Positions 44,991-56,103 of a DNA stretch of 64,000 nt are shown here, in pieces. Each line of letters starts with the position of its first letter. Position 1 is the first letter of the stretch. The DNA comes from Xenoacremonium recifei. Taxonomy: Eukaryota > Ascomycota > Sordariomycetes > Hypocreales > Nectriaceae. The stretch covers positions 164,442 to 228,441 of the forward strand of contig WOFQ01000058.1 of assembly GCA_012184525.1 (NCBI GenBank). Reading direction: 5' to 3'. A program made the translations under genes and the position numbers. The notes beneath the pieces were generated by a model, which was not told the origin of the DNA, ran no database searches, and was given only the letters and a program-made list of their open reading frames with translations.

Positions 44991-46380
44991 ATGGCCGCCA
45001 ACTCAGGGTCCCCGAGCCCCTTTCGGCAGTACCTCCCTGACCTCAGTCTCCCCCGCTTCACCACCGCCAAGACGCAAACCCCTTACGAGTACGCCGAGGC
45101 ATTCAAGAAGAGCGCTCATCCCCCGTGGCTTCACGGTCTGTTCATGCACTGGCGAGAGCTCTTCAAAACCCCCTATCGCGGCGTCACCAACGATGGTAAG
45201 TCTGCCCCTCACTTCCCCCCGAATATTTGTACTCGCTCACACTCCTACCCCAGGCAAGGTCCGCGATGGTCTCTTCAAGCTCCAAGATGAGGGCATCCCC
45301 ATTGAGGCCATTGTCTCTGCGGCAACTGACCTTCTCGGGCTCTTGGATGACGCTCAACGCACCAAGACCTGCTACCACATTGACTCGCCCGAATGGCGAA
45401 CGTGGTCCAACCCCGAGTTTCTTCTGAGCGACAAGGGCATCCGTCTTGAAGAGGTCACCGTCCCTCAGCGAGATGCTGTGCTGGCCCTTCTCAAGGCTAC
45501 CCTCTCTCCCGAGGGCTATGAAAAGGCTATCGGCGCCATGCGCGTCAACCACTTCCTGGGCGAGGTTTGTGAGGTGCCCAAAATCATGAACGAGTGGTCG
45601 TACAACTTTGTGCTGTTCGGCGAGCCATCTACTGAGAGGCCTTGGGGCTTTTCCTTCTACGGCCATCATCTGTGCCTCAACATCCTTCTGCACAAGACAC
45701 AAATCGTCGTCTCACCGTGGTTTACTGGCGCTGAGCCGAATCTCATTGACGACGGGCCTTACAAGGGTAAGTCCAAGCTTTCATCCACCTGACCCTCCAT
45801 CTAACAGCTCCCAGGCACCCGCATTCTTCACCGTGAGGAAGCTCTTGGTCTTCAACTCATGCAGTCCCTTCCCTCGGAACTGCAATCTAAGGCCCAAATT
45901 TACCGCCTCATGAAGGACCCGGCCATGCCCTGGGGTCGCTGGAACCACGACGACCAGCGCCACCTTTGCGGTGCCTACCGCGACAACCGCATCGTACCCT
46001 ACGAGGGTATCCTGGCGACGTCCATGACACCCGTCCAGCAGGAGCTGCTGCTCGGCATCTGTGACGAATTCTTGCTCTATCTCCCTGCTACTGCTCGCGC
46101 CATGCGCCTGGCGCAGATCCGGGAGTGGCTCAAGGAGACGTACTTCTGCTGGATCGGCGGCTTCGGAGATCAGGACCCCTTTTACTACCGAATCCAGAGC
46201 CCCGTGGTCATCATCGAGTTTGACCATCACTCAGGTGTGTTCCTGAACAACAGCGAGCCCGCCAAGTTTCACATTCACACATTGCTGCGCACACCGAACC
46301 AGGGTGACTACGGCGTGGCGCTGCGAGCCCTGATGCCGCAGATGGAGCAGGAGTACATGTGGGAAGGCGAGAGGCACTAA
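44991..46380 (+). CDS. DUF3500 family protein
   Basis: Exons 44991-45195, 45254-45766 and 45815-46380 give 427 aa. The sequence matches the DUF3500 family, found in bacteria and fungi, in which no function is firmly established. Conserved-looking stretches include WGFSFYGHHLCLNI, the His-rich segment near residue 225, and FDHHSGVFLNN followed by FHIHTLLRTPN near the C-terminus. The clustering of His, Asp and Glu in these suggests a metal site or hydrolase active site, which is inference. No signal peptide or membrane segment. Both introns have GTAAGT donors and CCCAG acceptors. The divergent FAH-family neighbour suggests a possible shared catabolic context. Confidence 0.87.
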
Positions 46381-46566
46381 GCCTTGCATATCTTGTATAT
46401 CAGGTGGAATGAGTGAGATTTTGTTGTTAGCATTGGAAAGCGAACATGTCGAATGTTTTGCATATAGCATCTTGAGAAAGAAAAGGCACTGTTGCGTTGT
46501 ATTGAGCTACATGTATAAGTCCAGACCAAACTCCGTTATCGCTTCCACAAATATTTATTTCAGGGC

Positions 46567-46998
46567 TCATTGCTTCACGTAGAGCAACACTCTCTCAAGT
46601 AACTGTTCACGAGTGTCGTTTTCACCCGGATACATTTTCTTCTAGAATGGGTATTAGAATGTCATTCGTTCGTTTTTATGGCTACTACGACTTACAGCTT
46701 CAAGCCAGCGTCTCAGCTCTTCGCGTGTCCAATCTCGAGGATCACCTTCGGGAAGCTTTTCTTCAGGGAGAATCTTGCCACCCCCTTGCACGAACGCGAC
46801 ACCGGCGCAGACGAGGACCGTAAAGGCTGTTTATATGTTAGGATCTGTCTCTTGAATTACCCTATAGGGTGGTCAGAAAGGGTTACCAATTAGCATGCCC
46901 TACAATTGCCAGTTAATATGTAATGATCCCGTAACTCGATTATATGTAATGCGCACCTTGGACTTCGATGCAATCGCATTGTCTACTGAGGTAGGCAT
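46567..46998 (-). CDS. Small membrane protein with HeH/LEM-like tail (86 aa)
   Basis: A four-exon gene reconstructed by hand: 46998-46957, a 13-nt exon 46899-46887, 46826-46696 and 46641-46567, giving 86 aa with closing phases. Each intron has GT-AG ends. Residues 15-32 form one hydrophobic helix (MLIAFTVLVCAGVAFV). After GGGKILPEE comes DWTREELRRWLEA and, across the last intron, NDTREQLLERV, the two-helix pattern of HeH/LEM/Ish1-type domains that bind DNA or nuclear-envelope partners. A tail-out single-pass protein of the inner nuclear membrane, ER or mitochondria is possible; localisation is unknown. The gene is divergent from the eL38 gene across 415 bp. The 13-nt exon is the weakest part of the model. 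Confidence 0.7.
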
Positions 46999-47413
46999 CT
47001 TTTATTTGGAAGACTCGATGGTAAGATCTCGACAACAGTGAATGGCTTTGATGACGATTTGGTAAGATACGGGTTTTGAGAGAAGAAGCAATAATAACAA
47101 CGAAGGAGAAGGAAGAAGTCTCGGAGTGCTTTGGCCTGGTCTTATACAATCTGAGCCTGAGGAAAGGTGTCAAGATATACTGAATCCCTGACGATGGTGA
47201 CGACGCCCCAGACCATATCGAAGCAAGCGCCACACTTGCTTCGCCACAGCTGCCTCAAGGATGTGGGGCGGCCCGGCAGGCATGGTCCGTGCACACGGAC
47301 CCCCGCGACCACCCAGCGCACAAAAATAATTCCTCGCAATTATCTCGAAAACGCCTTTTGGAATTTGACATAGAAGACCCTGTCCAGCAGTCGCCTCTCA
47401 CACAACCGCCAAA
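46999..47413. promoter_or_regulatory. Divergent promoter, HeH-tail gene and eL38
   Basis: 415 bp between two divergent starts. The eL38 side ends in a CA-rich leader (CACACAACCGCCAAAATGCC). The ribosomal protein gene should be strongly transcribed, so the small gene may be co-regulated with it. No specific site was named. Confidence 0.5.
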
Positions 47414-47888
47414 ATGCCCCGCGAAGTCGCTGATATCAAGAAGGTACGGACGAAAAGCGTTGACTGAGAACCGGGCGAATTGCTGACTTTTGACTTTCCC
47501 AGTTCATCGAGATCTGCCGCCGAAAGGACGCTTCGTGTATGTCATGAACCCCGGATACCACCGTCGATTATCGTCGAAGGGGGATATAACACAAACTCGA
47601 GAGTGAAACTGCAGAGTTCTAACGAATACCATAACAGCCGCGCGGATCAAGAAGAACAAGAAGGCCAACAACGTCAAGTTCAAGGTCCGATGCCAGAAGC
47701 ACCTCTACACCCTTGTTCTTAAGGACTCGGACAAGGCCGAGAAGCTCAAGCAGTCGCTCCCTCCCAGTATGCGCCCACCCGTCGATCGAACATAGGATCA
47801 GAAATAGGGAACAAGTTTTACTGACTGAGGACCGATCGCAGCTCTGACCATCACCGACGTCTCCAAGAAGGCCAAGAAGTCGGCATAA
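47414..47888 (+). CDS. RPL38: 60S ribosomal protein eL38
   Basis: Cytosolic large-subunit protein eL38. Four exons, 47414-47443, 47503-47536, 47638-47766 and 47842-47888, give 79 aa. The peptide runs MPREVADIKK, FIEICRRKDAS, then ARIKKNKKANNVKFKVRCQ, LYTLVLKDSDKAEKLKQSLPP and a Lys-rich end. This is the eL38 pattern over its full length, and the size matches the family. The 34-nt second exon and a 101-nt second intron make this gene invisible to single-frame searches, yet every junction is in phase. Context of the start is CAAAATGCC. Confidence 0.95.
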
Positions 47889-48161
47889 AATGGGGTTTGA
47901 TGCGTGAGGATGAAGGACGGGCTATTTGGGTGCGGGAGGATTCATATGCACGAACGGGCGTCTCGGAATACTGCATTTCATGTGCTCTGAAAGGCGGATG
48001 CTCGGATAGAGTCTGAAAAGAAGAAACAAAGAAACGATTCATTCATCCCCCGTCTCGTCCCCGTCTCTGAGAAGTCACCGTGCGAAGTCGCAACGTCGGT
48101 CTTTGAGAAGTTCCCGAAATGACTGTTGGAATGGCCGCGGATGGCCTACACTGATCGTATT

Positions 48162-48794
48162 TTAGGCAATCTGCTGAAATTGGCGAATCTCGGACTTGTT
48201 CTCGGCGAGGTCGAGTAGCTCATGCACCGCTGCGTCGGACACGCCAGAGCTCCAGAAGACAACTAGATCCTCGACGTCGTCGGTCTTCTCAATTCTCCAG
48301 CCGGCCCATATCCTATTTCCCGGACTCGTTTTGCGCACCTCGTCCTCTAACATGCGATACTTGGTCTGCACGGCTTCTTTCTTGTCAGGGTTAGCCGACA
48401 TGCGGCACACCTTGAACCCTTCTTTGGTAAATAGGTCGGCCCGCAGCTCCATCTGCTCCCCTGCCGAGTCCATGTGGAAGAGCAAAACCGAATTACAGCC
48501 CGGTGCGATGTACTCGCCTAGGCGGGCAAAGACGGACTGGTTCTCCTTGCTCTGGATCCACTCGCCGTGAGCCTCCGGGGAGTCCCAGGGCGCGGTGATG
48601 AGAAGGTAGGGCGGCTCGGCTTTCTGGACGCAGAAGGTGCTGAGATTGTCATATGGCCGATTAGGGAGTATGTGCGGCTGGTGGTGGCGGCTCCAGCTAT
48701 CTTGGACCTCCTGAGCCTCCATGACACACTCAAGGAAGTCGAGATCGTCGTAGCCGGAGCGGAGCTTGATTAGAGCGAGTTCGGTGACAGGCAT
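48162..48794 (-). CDS. Unknown protein, dimeric alpha-beta barrel-like
   Basis: Intronless, 210 aa from the ATG that begins MPVTELALIKLRSG. The first 100 residues (strand TELALIKLR, helix DFLECVMEAQEVQDSW, then YLLITAPWDSPEAHGEWIQS) resemble the ABM/stress-responsive A/B-barrel pattern in which a strand-helix-strand unit with a Trp-rich loop repeats. The second half repeats it loosely (RIWAGWRIEKTDDVEDLVVFWSSG). Such folds occur in small monooxygenases and ligand-binding proteins, but no catalytic residue can be named and the call is structural only. An in-frame upstream ATG at 48863 would add 23 residues with no conserved look, so 48794 is preferred. No signal peptide. Confidence 0.6.
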   Translation of the reverse strand: MPVTELALIKLRSGYDDLDFLECVMEAQEVQDSWSRHHQPHILPNRPYDNLSTFCVQKAEPPYLLITAPWDSPEAHGEWIQSKENQSVFARLGEYIAPGCNSVLLFHMDSAGEQMELRADLFTKEGFKVCRMSANPDKKEAVQTKYRMLEDEVRKTSPGNRIWAGWRIEKTDDVEDLVVFWSSGVSDAAVHELLDLAENKSEIRQFQQIA

Positions 48795-48821
48795 GTTGGT
48801 GGATGATGGGTAGATGAGATG

Positions 48822-48835
48822 AGATAAGATAAGAT
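48822..48835. promoter_or_regulatory. Two overlapping GATA-factor sites
   Basis: AGATAAGATAAGAT contains two overlapping AGATAA cores (HGATAR), the consensus for fungal GATA factors such as AreA/NIT2 (nitrogen) or siderophore repressors. It lies 28-41 bp upstream of the minus-strand start codon at 48794, so it is likely in the 5' leader or core promoter. Functional use is inference. Confidence 0.35.
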
Positions 48836-48841
48836 GGAATG

Positions 48842-51095
48842 ATAATCTTCCTGTGCCGTTCACTCGCGATACTTAGTTGGTAATTTGGGCTGTTGTCCCT
48901 CAAGTTGACTCTCAATTATAGCTCAGAAGATACCAGGCAACTCCGTGACGACCCCCTATGGGGTTCAATTGATTGCTTGATCCTTCAGGCACAACTGGGT
49001 GACGTTGACTTGCGGTTATGTGTTGGTAGCCTCGAAAGCTCCAAGACCGTGTCTTATACCGAACTACCAGATGTCGCTGCCAACTTGCGTCCTGGGACCG
49101 GCCTTTTGCAATTCAACTTGGACGATAATGGAAAAATGGATTTCGGTCAAGTGTCGAGCTGTAACGGCACGGAACGGGATCGCAATGCAGACCTAGGTGA
49201 GTGAGTGGATGGATTGGAGACCATCAAGGATTATAAGAAATCCGAGAACGAAAGCGATTACGCAACGTGCAGCTGCATTGCTTTAGGTCGTGCATCGCTG
49301 GGATGGTGGCTGTGTGAGAGCCGTAGCCGTTCAATTTGTGGAGGGGAGCCGATGCCACCTCTTAGTGAGTGTTAGTTACGTGGGGATGACGCTGGGAGAT
49401 TCCGGTCGCTTAGAGACACAGACTAGGATGGACTGAATGGCTTCAAGCTTTGCAGCTGAAGATGTACCTGCAAGGTAAGGATGAGCATGGGGTGAGGGGG
49501 CTTTGGTCGAGAAGTTGGTGATAAGGAAGAAGATATGTAAGTTTGGATGCTGCCTGCAGAATGTCGTAACACTGCTATCTTATTTTCGGGGCATCCATCT
49601 CATCAGACTCCTTCATCAGGTTTATGAGGCAGGTACTGCCTGCACCTTACTTCAGCTTGAGGAAGGAATGACAGGAGGCATTTCAACCCCTCTTCTGTCT
49701 TTGCTGATCCTCACAGAAGGGCTCTAGATCCCTTCTCTAGCACAGCCTGGCTTACACGCAAACATGCATGAAAGGCTTCCCGTCTTGGCTTGCCGGCATC
49801 TGCAGGGACAGTGAAGTGACGTCTCAGAGAGCAGCGCAGCGTCACCCACACACACCAACCCCCGGACCCCTTGCTTTAGCGACCCTTTCAGCTGGCCGCG
49901 GTGCCCGACTGGTGAAGGCAGCAAAGAATCTCATCGTCATCGCCGACCTGGGAGACATTCAGCCAGCCATCTGAGGATGCTCTTTGCCAGGGCGGGAGGA
50001 TCACGCGCAAGGGTCAGCAACGCCCGCTGGGTCGATGAGGCCTCTCGCTATTGTTGTTGCTGTGCTGCTGCCAGCTCGTCTCTTGATATTGTCTATCCCT
50101 CTTTATCAACGACACAAAGAGCCCCCTCCGCCATGCAGCAAATCGGCATCGCCCCCGGACACAGAAATCTGGACCTCATAGAGCAACTGGCTGCGCGTGT
50201 CCAGCACTAAGAACGGGACGGGTCCATCACGGGAACTCGACGCTGGACGGTAGACCGCCATTTCCCACTCTCGTCCTTCCAATTGGCGGCGCATTATTAC
50301 GAACCTGATCAGTGAGTGAGTGACTTGGCTTCGAGACCTGCGATCGTCCGGACGCCGCCGTCGCGCGTGGCTGATTTGCTTTTGTTTGCTCGTTGCTGTG
50401 CTGCAGGACACGGCAATATTAGACGGATGCATCAACTAGGTGCATCTCAACGTTTTTCGTTTCGAGTCGAGTCGTGGCTTCCGTGTTTATAAGACGCTTT
50501 GCTCCTGCCTCCATCTGCCCCAAAAAGTCACGAGATTCTTCTGGATAAATTCCCGGCCAGCACATCAACTCCATCCTTATCAAAACACCAAGTGCAGAAA
50601 AAGCTCGTTGTCCTATGTTCCTCCTGCTCTCTTACATCCACGTCCTGCAGCGCCCTGGACCTATCCGAATACTTGTCTGTCCCTCCAACCAGCCGTCACA
50701 AGTCCAGGAACGCTCCCCCAAATCTCCAGTGCGGGGGTGACCCAGCAGCAATCATTTACATCCAGCCCAGGCTAGTATCCGAGACTGGTCCCTTTTCGGC
50801 GGGAGGGGAGACGCGATTCCTTTCCCACAATCCGACTACGAGATCGAGAAGGGTGGTATTCGTTCGCTTCGACGGATATCAGTCCAACCTCGACAGGGTC
50901 CTTGCTCCTCGCGCCCTCTTGAACCTCAACCGCCTGCAAACCTGATCTCTTACATCTTCGTCCCATCACCTCTGCAGCGCACAGACTGCCGTCTCTTAGC
51001 GAACTCGGGCACCGCCAGTGGCCTGCCCCTGCCCCTAAACCGCTAAAACTGCAGCCCTCGCGCCGTGCTGCTGCTTCTCAACCCCCCCCCTTCTC
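48842..51095. promoter_or_regulatory. Long divergent intergenic region ahead of mevalonate kinase
   Basis: About 2.25 kb between the unknown minus gene and mevalonate kinase. No gene was recognised. An open frame at 48893-49204 lacks an early ATG. From about 50440 to 51095 the plus strand is CT-rich and ends in a C9 run at 51082-51090, which fits a fungal promoter plus 5' leader. A TTATC/GATA-type search shows no dense cluster. Confidence 0.45.
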
Positions 51096-52672
51096 ATGGG
51101 AGTTCGCGATCCCAGCATGTCCAACGGCTCCAGCGCTGCCAATGGCCGCAACGGTCTTACAAACGGTACGGCGAGCGCGTCATATGTCAACGGAAACGGC
51201 GCTCTGGCCGAACGCCTCAAGATGGAGCGTCGCATGAGCAGTCCCATGGCGCCGGCCTTCATGGTCTCTGCCCCGGGCAAGGTCATCGTTTGGGGAGAAC
51301 ATGCAGTTGTCCATGGCAAGGTAGATACCCTCAACCCGGTCAGGCGCATCCAATGCCTTGCTAACGAGTTCTCCTTTCTGCTTTCTAGGCCGCCATTGCT
51401 GCTGCCATCGCCCTCCGATCGTATCTGCACGTCACCACGCTTTCCAAGTCGAAGCGCACAGTCTCTCTTCGTTTCCCAGATGTCGACCTCGTCCACTCGT
51501 GGAACATCGACGACCTGCCCTGGGAGATATTCCAGCGCCCTGAAAGGAAGAAGTCCTACTACTCTCTAGTCACCGAGCTTGACCCTGACCTTGTTGCCGC
51601 CCTCCAACCTCACATCAACGCTGTCTCGCCAGACCGGCCCGAAGAAATTCGCAAAGTCCACCGCGCCTCGGTGTTTGCCTTCCTCTACCTCTTCCTCTCG
51701 CTCGGCATGCCTTCATTCCCCGGCTGCCTCTACACCCTTCGATCCACGATACCCATCGGCGCAGGCCTCGGGAGCAGCGCCTCCGTTTCAGTCTGTTTGT
51801 CAAGCGCGCTGCTCCTACAACTACGGGCTCTCTCGGGACCGCATCCAGATCAGCCATCGGACGAGGCTCGTCTCCAGGTCGAACGTATCAACCGGTGGGC
51901 TTTTGTGTCGGAAATGTGCATCCACGGGAACCCATCGGGGGTTGACAACACGGTTGCAACACAGGGCAAAGCAGTGGTGTTCCAACGAACGGATTATTCA
52001 AAGCCGCCCTCGGTGCGCCCGCTCTGGGACTTCCCTGAGCTACCCCTCCTGTTGGTCGACACGAACCAGGCAAAGTCGACTCAACACGAGGTCGCAAAGG
52101 TCGGGAAACTCAGGGAGAAACACCCCAAGCTTGTGGGGACCATCCTCGATGCTATTGACAAGGTCACAAAGACGGCGGCGGAGTTGATCGAGGACCCCGA
52201 TTTCGATAACGAGGATGAAGATTGCCTGACGAGTGTTGGTGAGCTGATGACGATCAATCACGGTCTCCTAGTGTCTCTAGGAGTATCACATCCCCGTTTG
52301 GAACGAGTACGAGAGCTTGTTGACCACGAAGGCATGGGCTGGACGAAGCTCACGGGATCAGGCGGCGGTGGCTGCTCCATCACGCTCCTACGACCTGATC
52401 CGCCCGCTGAGAAGCTCCATCGACTGGAGCAGCAGCTCGACGACGAAAATTACGTCAAGTTCGAGACGACACTTGGCGGCGACGGTGTGGGTGTATTGTG
52501 GCCTGCGGTGCTCAAGAACGGGTTGGAGGAGGACCAGGAGGGCGGCATGGAGATTGACCTCGAGAAGTTCCTCAACGCGGAAGGCACCGAGGGTGTCGAG
52601 CAGCTGGTCGGCGTGCAAGGAGACAATGGTGAGCGGGAGGGCTGGAAATTCTGGCGTGTGGAAGGACGGTAG
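51096..52672 (+). CDS. ERG12: Mevalonate kinase
   Basis: GHMP-family kinase that phosphorylates mevalonate to 5-phosphomevalonate, feeding ergosterol, dolichol, ubiquinone and protein prenylation. Exons 51096-51320 and 51389-52672 (68-nt intron, GCTAAC branch, TTCTAG acceptor) give 502 aa. A 45-residue Ser/Asn/Gly-rich N-terminus precedes the fold. Motifs: SAPGKVIVWGEHAVVHGK (motif 1), IPIGAGLGSSASVSV (ATP-binding GHMP motif 2, about residue 205), GNPSGVDNTVA with the catalytic Asp, and KLTGSGGGGCSITLL (motif 3). A start at 51117 would drop seven residues. Ram2, a prenyltransferase subunit that uses the pathway's product, is the next gene, convergent. Confidence 0.96.
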
Positions 52673-53094
52673 GGATGACGAAATAGGGGCCGCGAGAAAG
52701 GCGGCAATGATGCAATTCCTTCATGTACTATACCGTTGCTCACACTGCATTACACGAGACGACGGGGGCTGAAGCGAAGTCAGCTGATGATATGGGAGGG
52801 CTCGATAACCAAAACGAAAGGGGTTATTGGGTGACGGCTGGCGGCCGTCAAGAGGAGGAGACAAGGGGCTTGCTTCTTTGCATATGGGGATTTTATATTG
52901 CCTATACTCTTTATAATCTATAATGTGGCATGCTACTTTATGAGATAGGGTGAGTTGAGATGAGAGACTTGAGATGAAAGCGACGTGAGATGAGAGCGAG
53001 TATGTTTCATGAGAGTCAGGGTCTTGTTTCACTGATAGCTAGAACAATACATGGGATATCAAGTAGCAAAGAACAAGCTCATCCAGCCATCCCA
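52673..53094. other. Convergent intergenic region
   Basis: 422 bp between the stops of ERG12 (+) and RAM2 (-). A GAGATGAGA-rich stretch lies at 52949-53000. No gene was seen. Confidence 0.5.
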
Positions 53095-54725
53095 TCACTC
53101 CAACATTGCAATACGATACTGGAAATATCCTGCACGCACTGGATCCCACTTGTCAGTCAACCGCTGCAGACACAGCTTCGCTTTCTCCTTGTCCCCCTCC
53201 TCAGCATATATTTTCGCCAGTACATCCAGCGCATGCGAACTGCGCACCTCCTCGCCGTCCTCGCCCACCGCGCTCACAAACCGCAGCACAAAGTCCTTGA
53301 TGCTCGTCAACGGCGTGCCACCCTTGGCCAGCACGCCCAGCAGATAGTTCCATGGCGACTGGTTCTGCGGCGCCAGCGCAATCTTGTCCTGGGCGTAGGC
53401 GGTTTCGCGGGCCAGCACTTCAGACGGCACACGCGGGTCGTGCTTCGAGGGGTCGGCGTCGGGCGTGCTCTGCGCAGGGTTGGAAAAGACGACGTAGAAG
53501 CGGTGCGCCCAGGCCGAGTTGTTGCGCACATCCGTCTCGATCCAGTTCTGCGTGGCGCTGAGCTCGTGGATGTCCCACAGGCCCAGCTTGCCGACGAGGT
53601 ACTGGCGGTACGACCACACGTGGTAGTTCTTGGTGTCCTCGGCGAGCATGGTGGCGATGAAGGCGGTTTCGGAACGGCCGAGGGCCTTGCGCGCGGCGTC
53701 GTCGGTGGCGATGGCCGGGTAGTGGTAGTCCATGAGCAGCTGGCGGTGGTTCCAGATCTGGTAGTTCTTGAGGTTGGCCAGGGCCACGTCGTTGAGCCAC
53801 TGGATCTCGTCGGCCACGGGGAGCTTGAGCACGGAGATGATCTTGAAGCGGTACAGCCACACCGTGTAGTGCGCGGGGTTCATGGCGATGACGAGCTCGG
53901 TGAGGCGGAGGCAGCGCGGCGAGCATTCTTCGACGGCCATGACGGCGCGCAGGTATGATATCGCTATCGAGGTCAGCCTCGTCTAGATACATTACATGTG
54001 CCCGGCCCCCCACGGTGCTCATTTACCCTCAGCGTACTCGTCCGGGTAGGCGATGGAGGCGAGGGCGCCCTCGGGCTCGTCTTGCGGAATGGGAATCACA
54101 TCGTCCCATTCTGGGTCCTCAGCCAGCTTGCCCGTCGGCATGCCGTAGAGATCCTGCTTGAGAGCGGACATGGTCTGGCGGCGCTTCCTCTCTTCAGCAA
54201 TGTCTGCGTCTGAAACCTCGTTGGCCTCCCGCTTGGCGAGGAACTGGCGGTGCAGAATATCAAGCGCCGTGAGCCGGGCAGTCTTGAAACTGCGCTGCTC
54301 AAGCTCCTCAGGCTTGTAAGATGCGATCTCGCGGCCGGAGCGGTCCTTGCCCCAGCTGTAGTTTTGGCGCAGACGGCGACTTGGGAGGCCCTCCTTGGTG
54401 ACGGTCTTCCAGAACTCGCGCTCGGCCTTGTTGGACAGCGGGATGACGCGCTGCGAGACGGGGTGGATGAGGTGCGTGTGGCAGTACAGCTTCTTCTCGG
54501 CGGGCGTGAGGCCTGGGATGCCGGCTTCCTGGCGGTGCTTCTCGGACGGGTTGGTGAAGAAGAAGCGTTGCTGGGAGCGCTCGCCGACGGTTGCGGGCGG
54601 AGGTTCGGGTGCAGCTGTTGGTTTATGTGAGCAGGAAGCCCGCAGGGTCTTTGTTAGGGAGGAGAGCACTGACCTTTCAGCTCCGGAACTATGACCTTGG
54701 AGCTGGCCTTGGATTTGGGTGGCAT
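53095..54725 (-). CDS. RAM2: Farnesyl/geranylgeranyltransferase-I alpha subunit with N-terminal extension
   Basis: Exons 54725-54674, 54614-54027 and 53963-53095 give 502 aa. Residues from about 183 onward are Ram2: EDPEWDDVIPIPQ, YAEAISYLRAVMA across the last intron, then the PPTA repeats (NPAHYTVWLYRF, NYQIWNHRQLL, NYHVWSYRQYL, NNSAWAHRFYVV, QSPWNYLLG). This subunit is shared by protein farnesyltransferase and GGTase I, which lipidate CaaX proteins such as Ras and Rho. The first 180 residues are an unrecognised, highly charged region (LTPAEKKLYCHTHLIHPVSQRV, KTARLTALDILHRQF), not expected for Ram2 of about 320-350 aa. An internal Met at MPTGKLAEDPEW would give a protein of usual size. Either the extension is real, or two genes share this reading frame. 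All introns are GT-AG. Confidence 0.85.
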
Positions 54726-55525
54726 CGTTCGTTGGATGGAGGTGGCAGGCTGGCGATGGTGGTGGGGTCGAAGGACGGGAGGTAAAGATTTGAGACCTGA
54801 GCTTACTCCATGGCTTCAGGGGAGGGGCAATTGCCCATGATGGACCCCGCCACTAACAGGCTTCATGAGATATACTCCGTATAATTGTTACAGAAGTAAG
54901 AGCTTTGAGTTTCACATGATTTTCTTCTTATGGTTCATTCTACTCTATCACTTAATTGAGGATCATTTTTAGGTGATACTTGGCAATATTTTAAACTGTA
55001 TGACTTGTATCCCGGGGCTTGGAGAAAGCTTAGGCCCCTTGAACGAGAGGCTTGAGCCGTGCACAGAACAATATCATCGGCTCTATACAACAATATAATC
55101 TAATAGCCAGCCTCGCGCAAGGGGTATTTGTCGACGGGAACCTTCTCCTCAGCCACCGGACCTTCCATTCAAAGGAGCATTCCCAGGTTGAACATCCTAA
55201 TGGTCTTGTGACAACTGTTCTTGTAGCTGAAGCACCAAAGCAACGCTGCTTGTAATGTTGATTGTGCCCTCCTATCCTTTCCTTTTGTCTATCCCTAAAT
55301 AAGTGTCCCCGTCCATTCCGTATTATTTCCCATCTTTAAATGCTCGCCCTTCCCCATCCCCGGGTATCTTTGTCGGTGTCATTTCGCCGGGCGTCATCCA
55401 ACATCTCCAGTGCACCTCAATCTTGATCTCTAAACCAATTTCTTTCTGATCTCATCCGAAACATCCGCCTACCAGATACGCTTCTTTGAGAATATCCGTA
55501 ATAAACCCAGACCGTCCCCCCGGCC
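54726..55525. other. AT-rich intergenic region
   Basis: 800 bp between RAM2 and the Mtr2-like gene, both minus. 54860-55000 is AT-rich. It should contain the RAM2 promoter and the 3' UTR of the next gene. No gene was recognised. Confidence 0.5.
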
Positions 55526-56103
55526 TCACAGAGCCCGGAAGTTTTGCGACATGATCAACCACCGTTTTATTCCCTTTGGCGGATTCCTACCCATCGCCTC
55601 CCAGTTCGGAACCAACACGAATGTCTCGTTGAACATCTTCTGGGGCGCTTCTCTGCCCTTGCCAAACTGCACCTTGCCCATGGTCGTCACTACGATGCTC
55701 ATGCGACCACCGCTCTTCTCGATCTTGCTGTTGTCTTGAAGGTTGTCAGGTGCACCATATTGGAACGAGGGGTTCATGACATGAACATCAAACGACTCTA
55801 TCTCATAGTGAACGTTGTTGCCTTGTGCCTCGAGCAGTTTCCAGTAGTCGGCGGGTGTGGGCACGACGGCGCCGTTGATGGAGATGTCGGCGGGGAGCGA
55901 GTATTTGGATGAGGAGTTGACGTAGAAGGGGAGGATGGCGCCGCGGTTGTTTATGGCTTGGTAGTAATTGCTAACAAAGACCTCGGCGGCTGAAGAGCGT
56001 TAGCATGTCGGAATTCTTTGAGAACGCGCATTCGCAGTCGTGGCGGGAAGCGCTTACCGTCGCTGGAGACTCTGACCTCGGTATCGCCATCTGGAAGCGA
56101 CAT
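55526..56103 (-). CDS. NTF2-like mRNA-export factor, Mtr2-like
   Basis: Exons 56103-56058 and 55989-55526 give 169 aa. The NTF2-like fold is visible from residue 15: AAEVFVSNYYQAINNRGAILPFYV, then a strand-rich half with VHYEIESFDVHVMNPSF, MSIVVTTMGKVQFG and FNETFVLVPNW. This resembles the fungal Mtr2 family, the partner of Mex67 at the nuclear pore in bulk mRNA and ribosomal subunit export. The p15/Nxt1 type is the main alternative, and a stand-alone NTF2-like protein cannot be excluded. The intron has a GTAAGC donor and CTTCAG acceptor and the phases agree. The start MSLPDGDTEV is the first ATG before the domain. It shares a 271-bp divergent promoter with the mitochondrial MetRS gene. Confidence 0.72.

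Noticed and set aside
48893..49204. 103-aa frame upstream of mevalonate kinase
   Set aside because: It opens with TTG and has no ATG until near its end. No splice sites give a better start and no family is recognisable.
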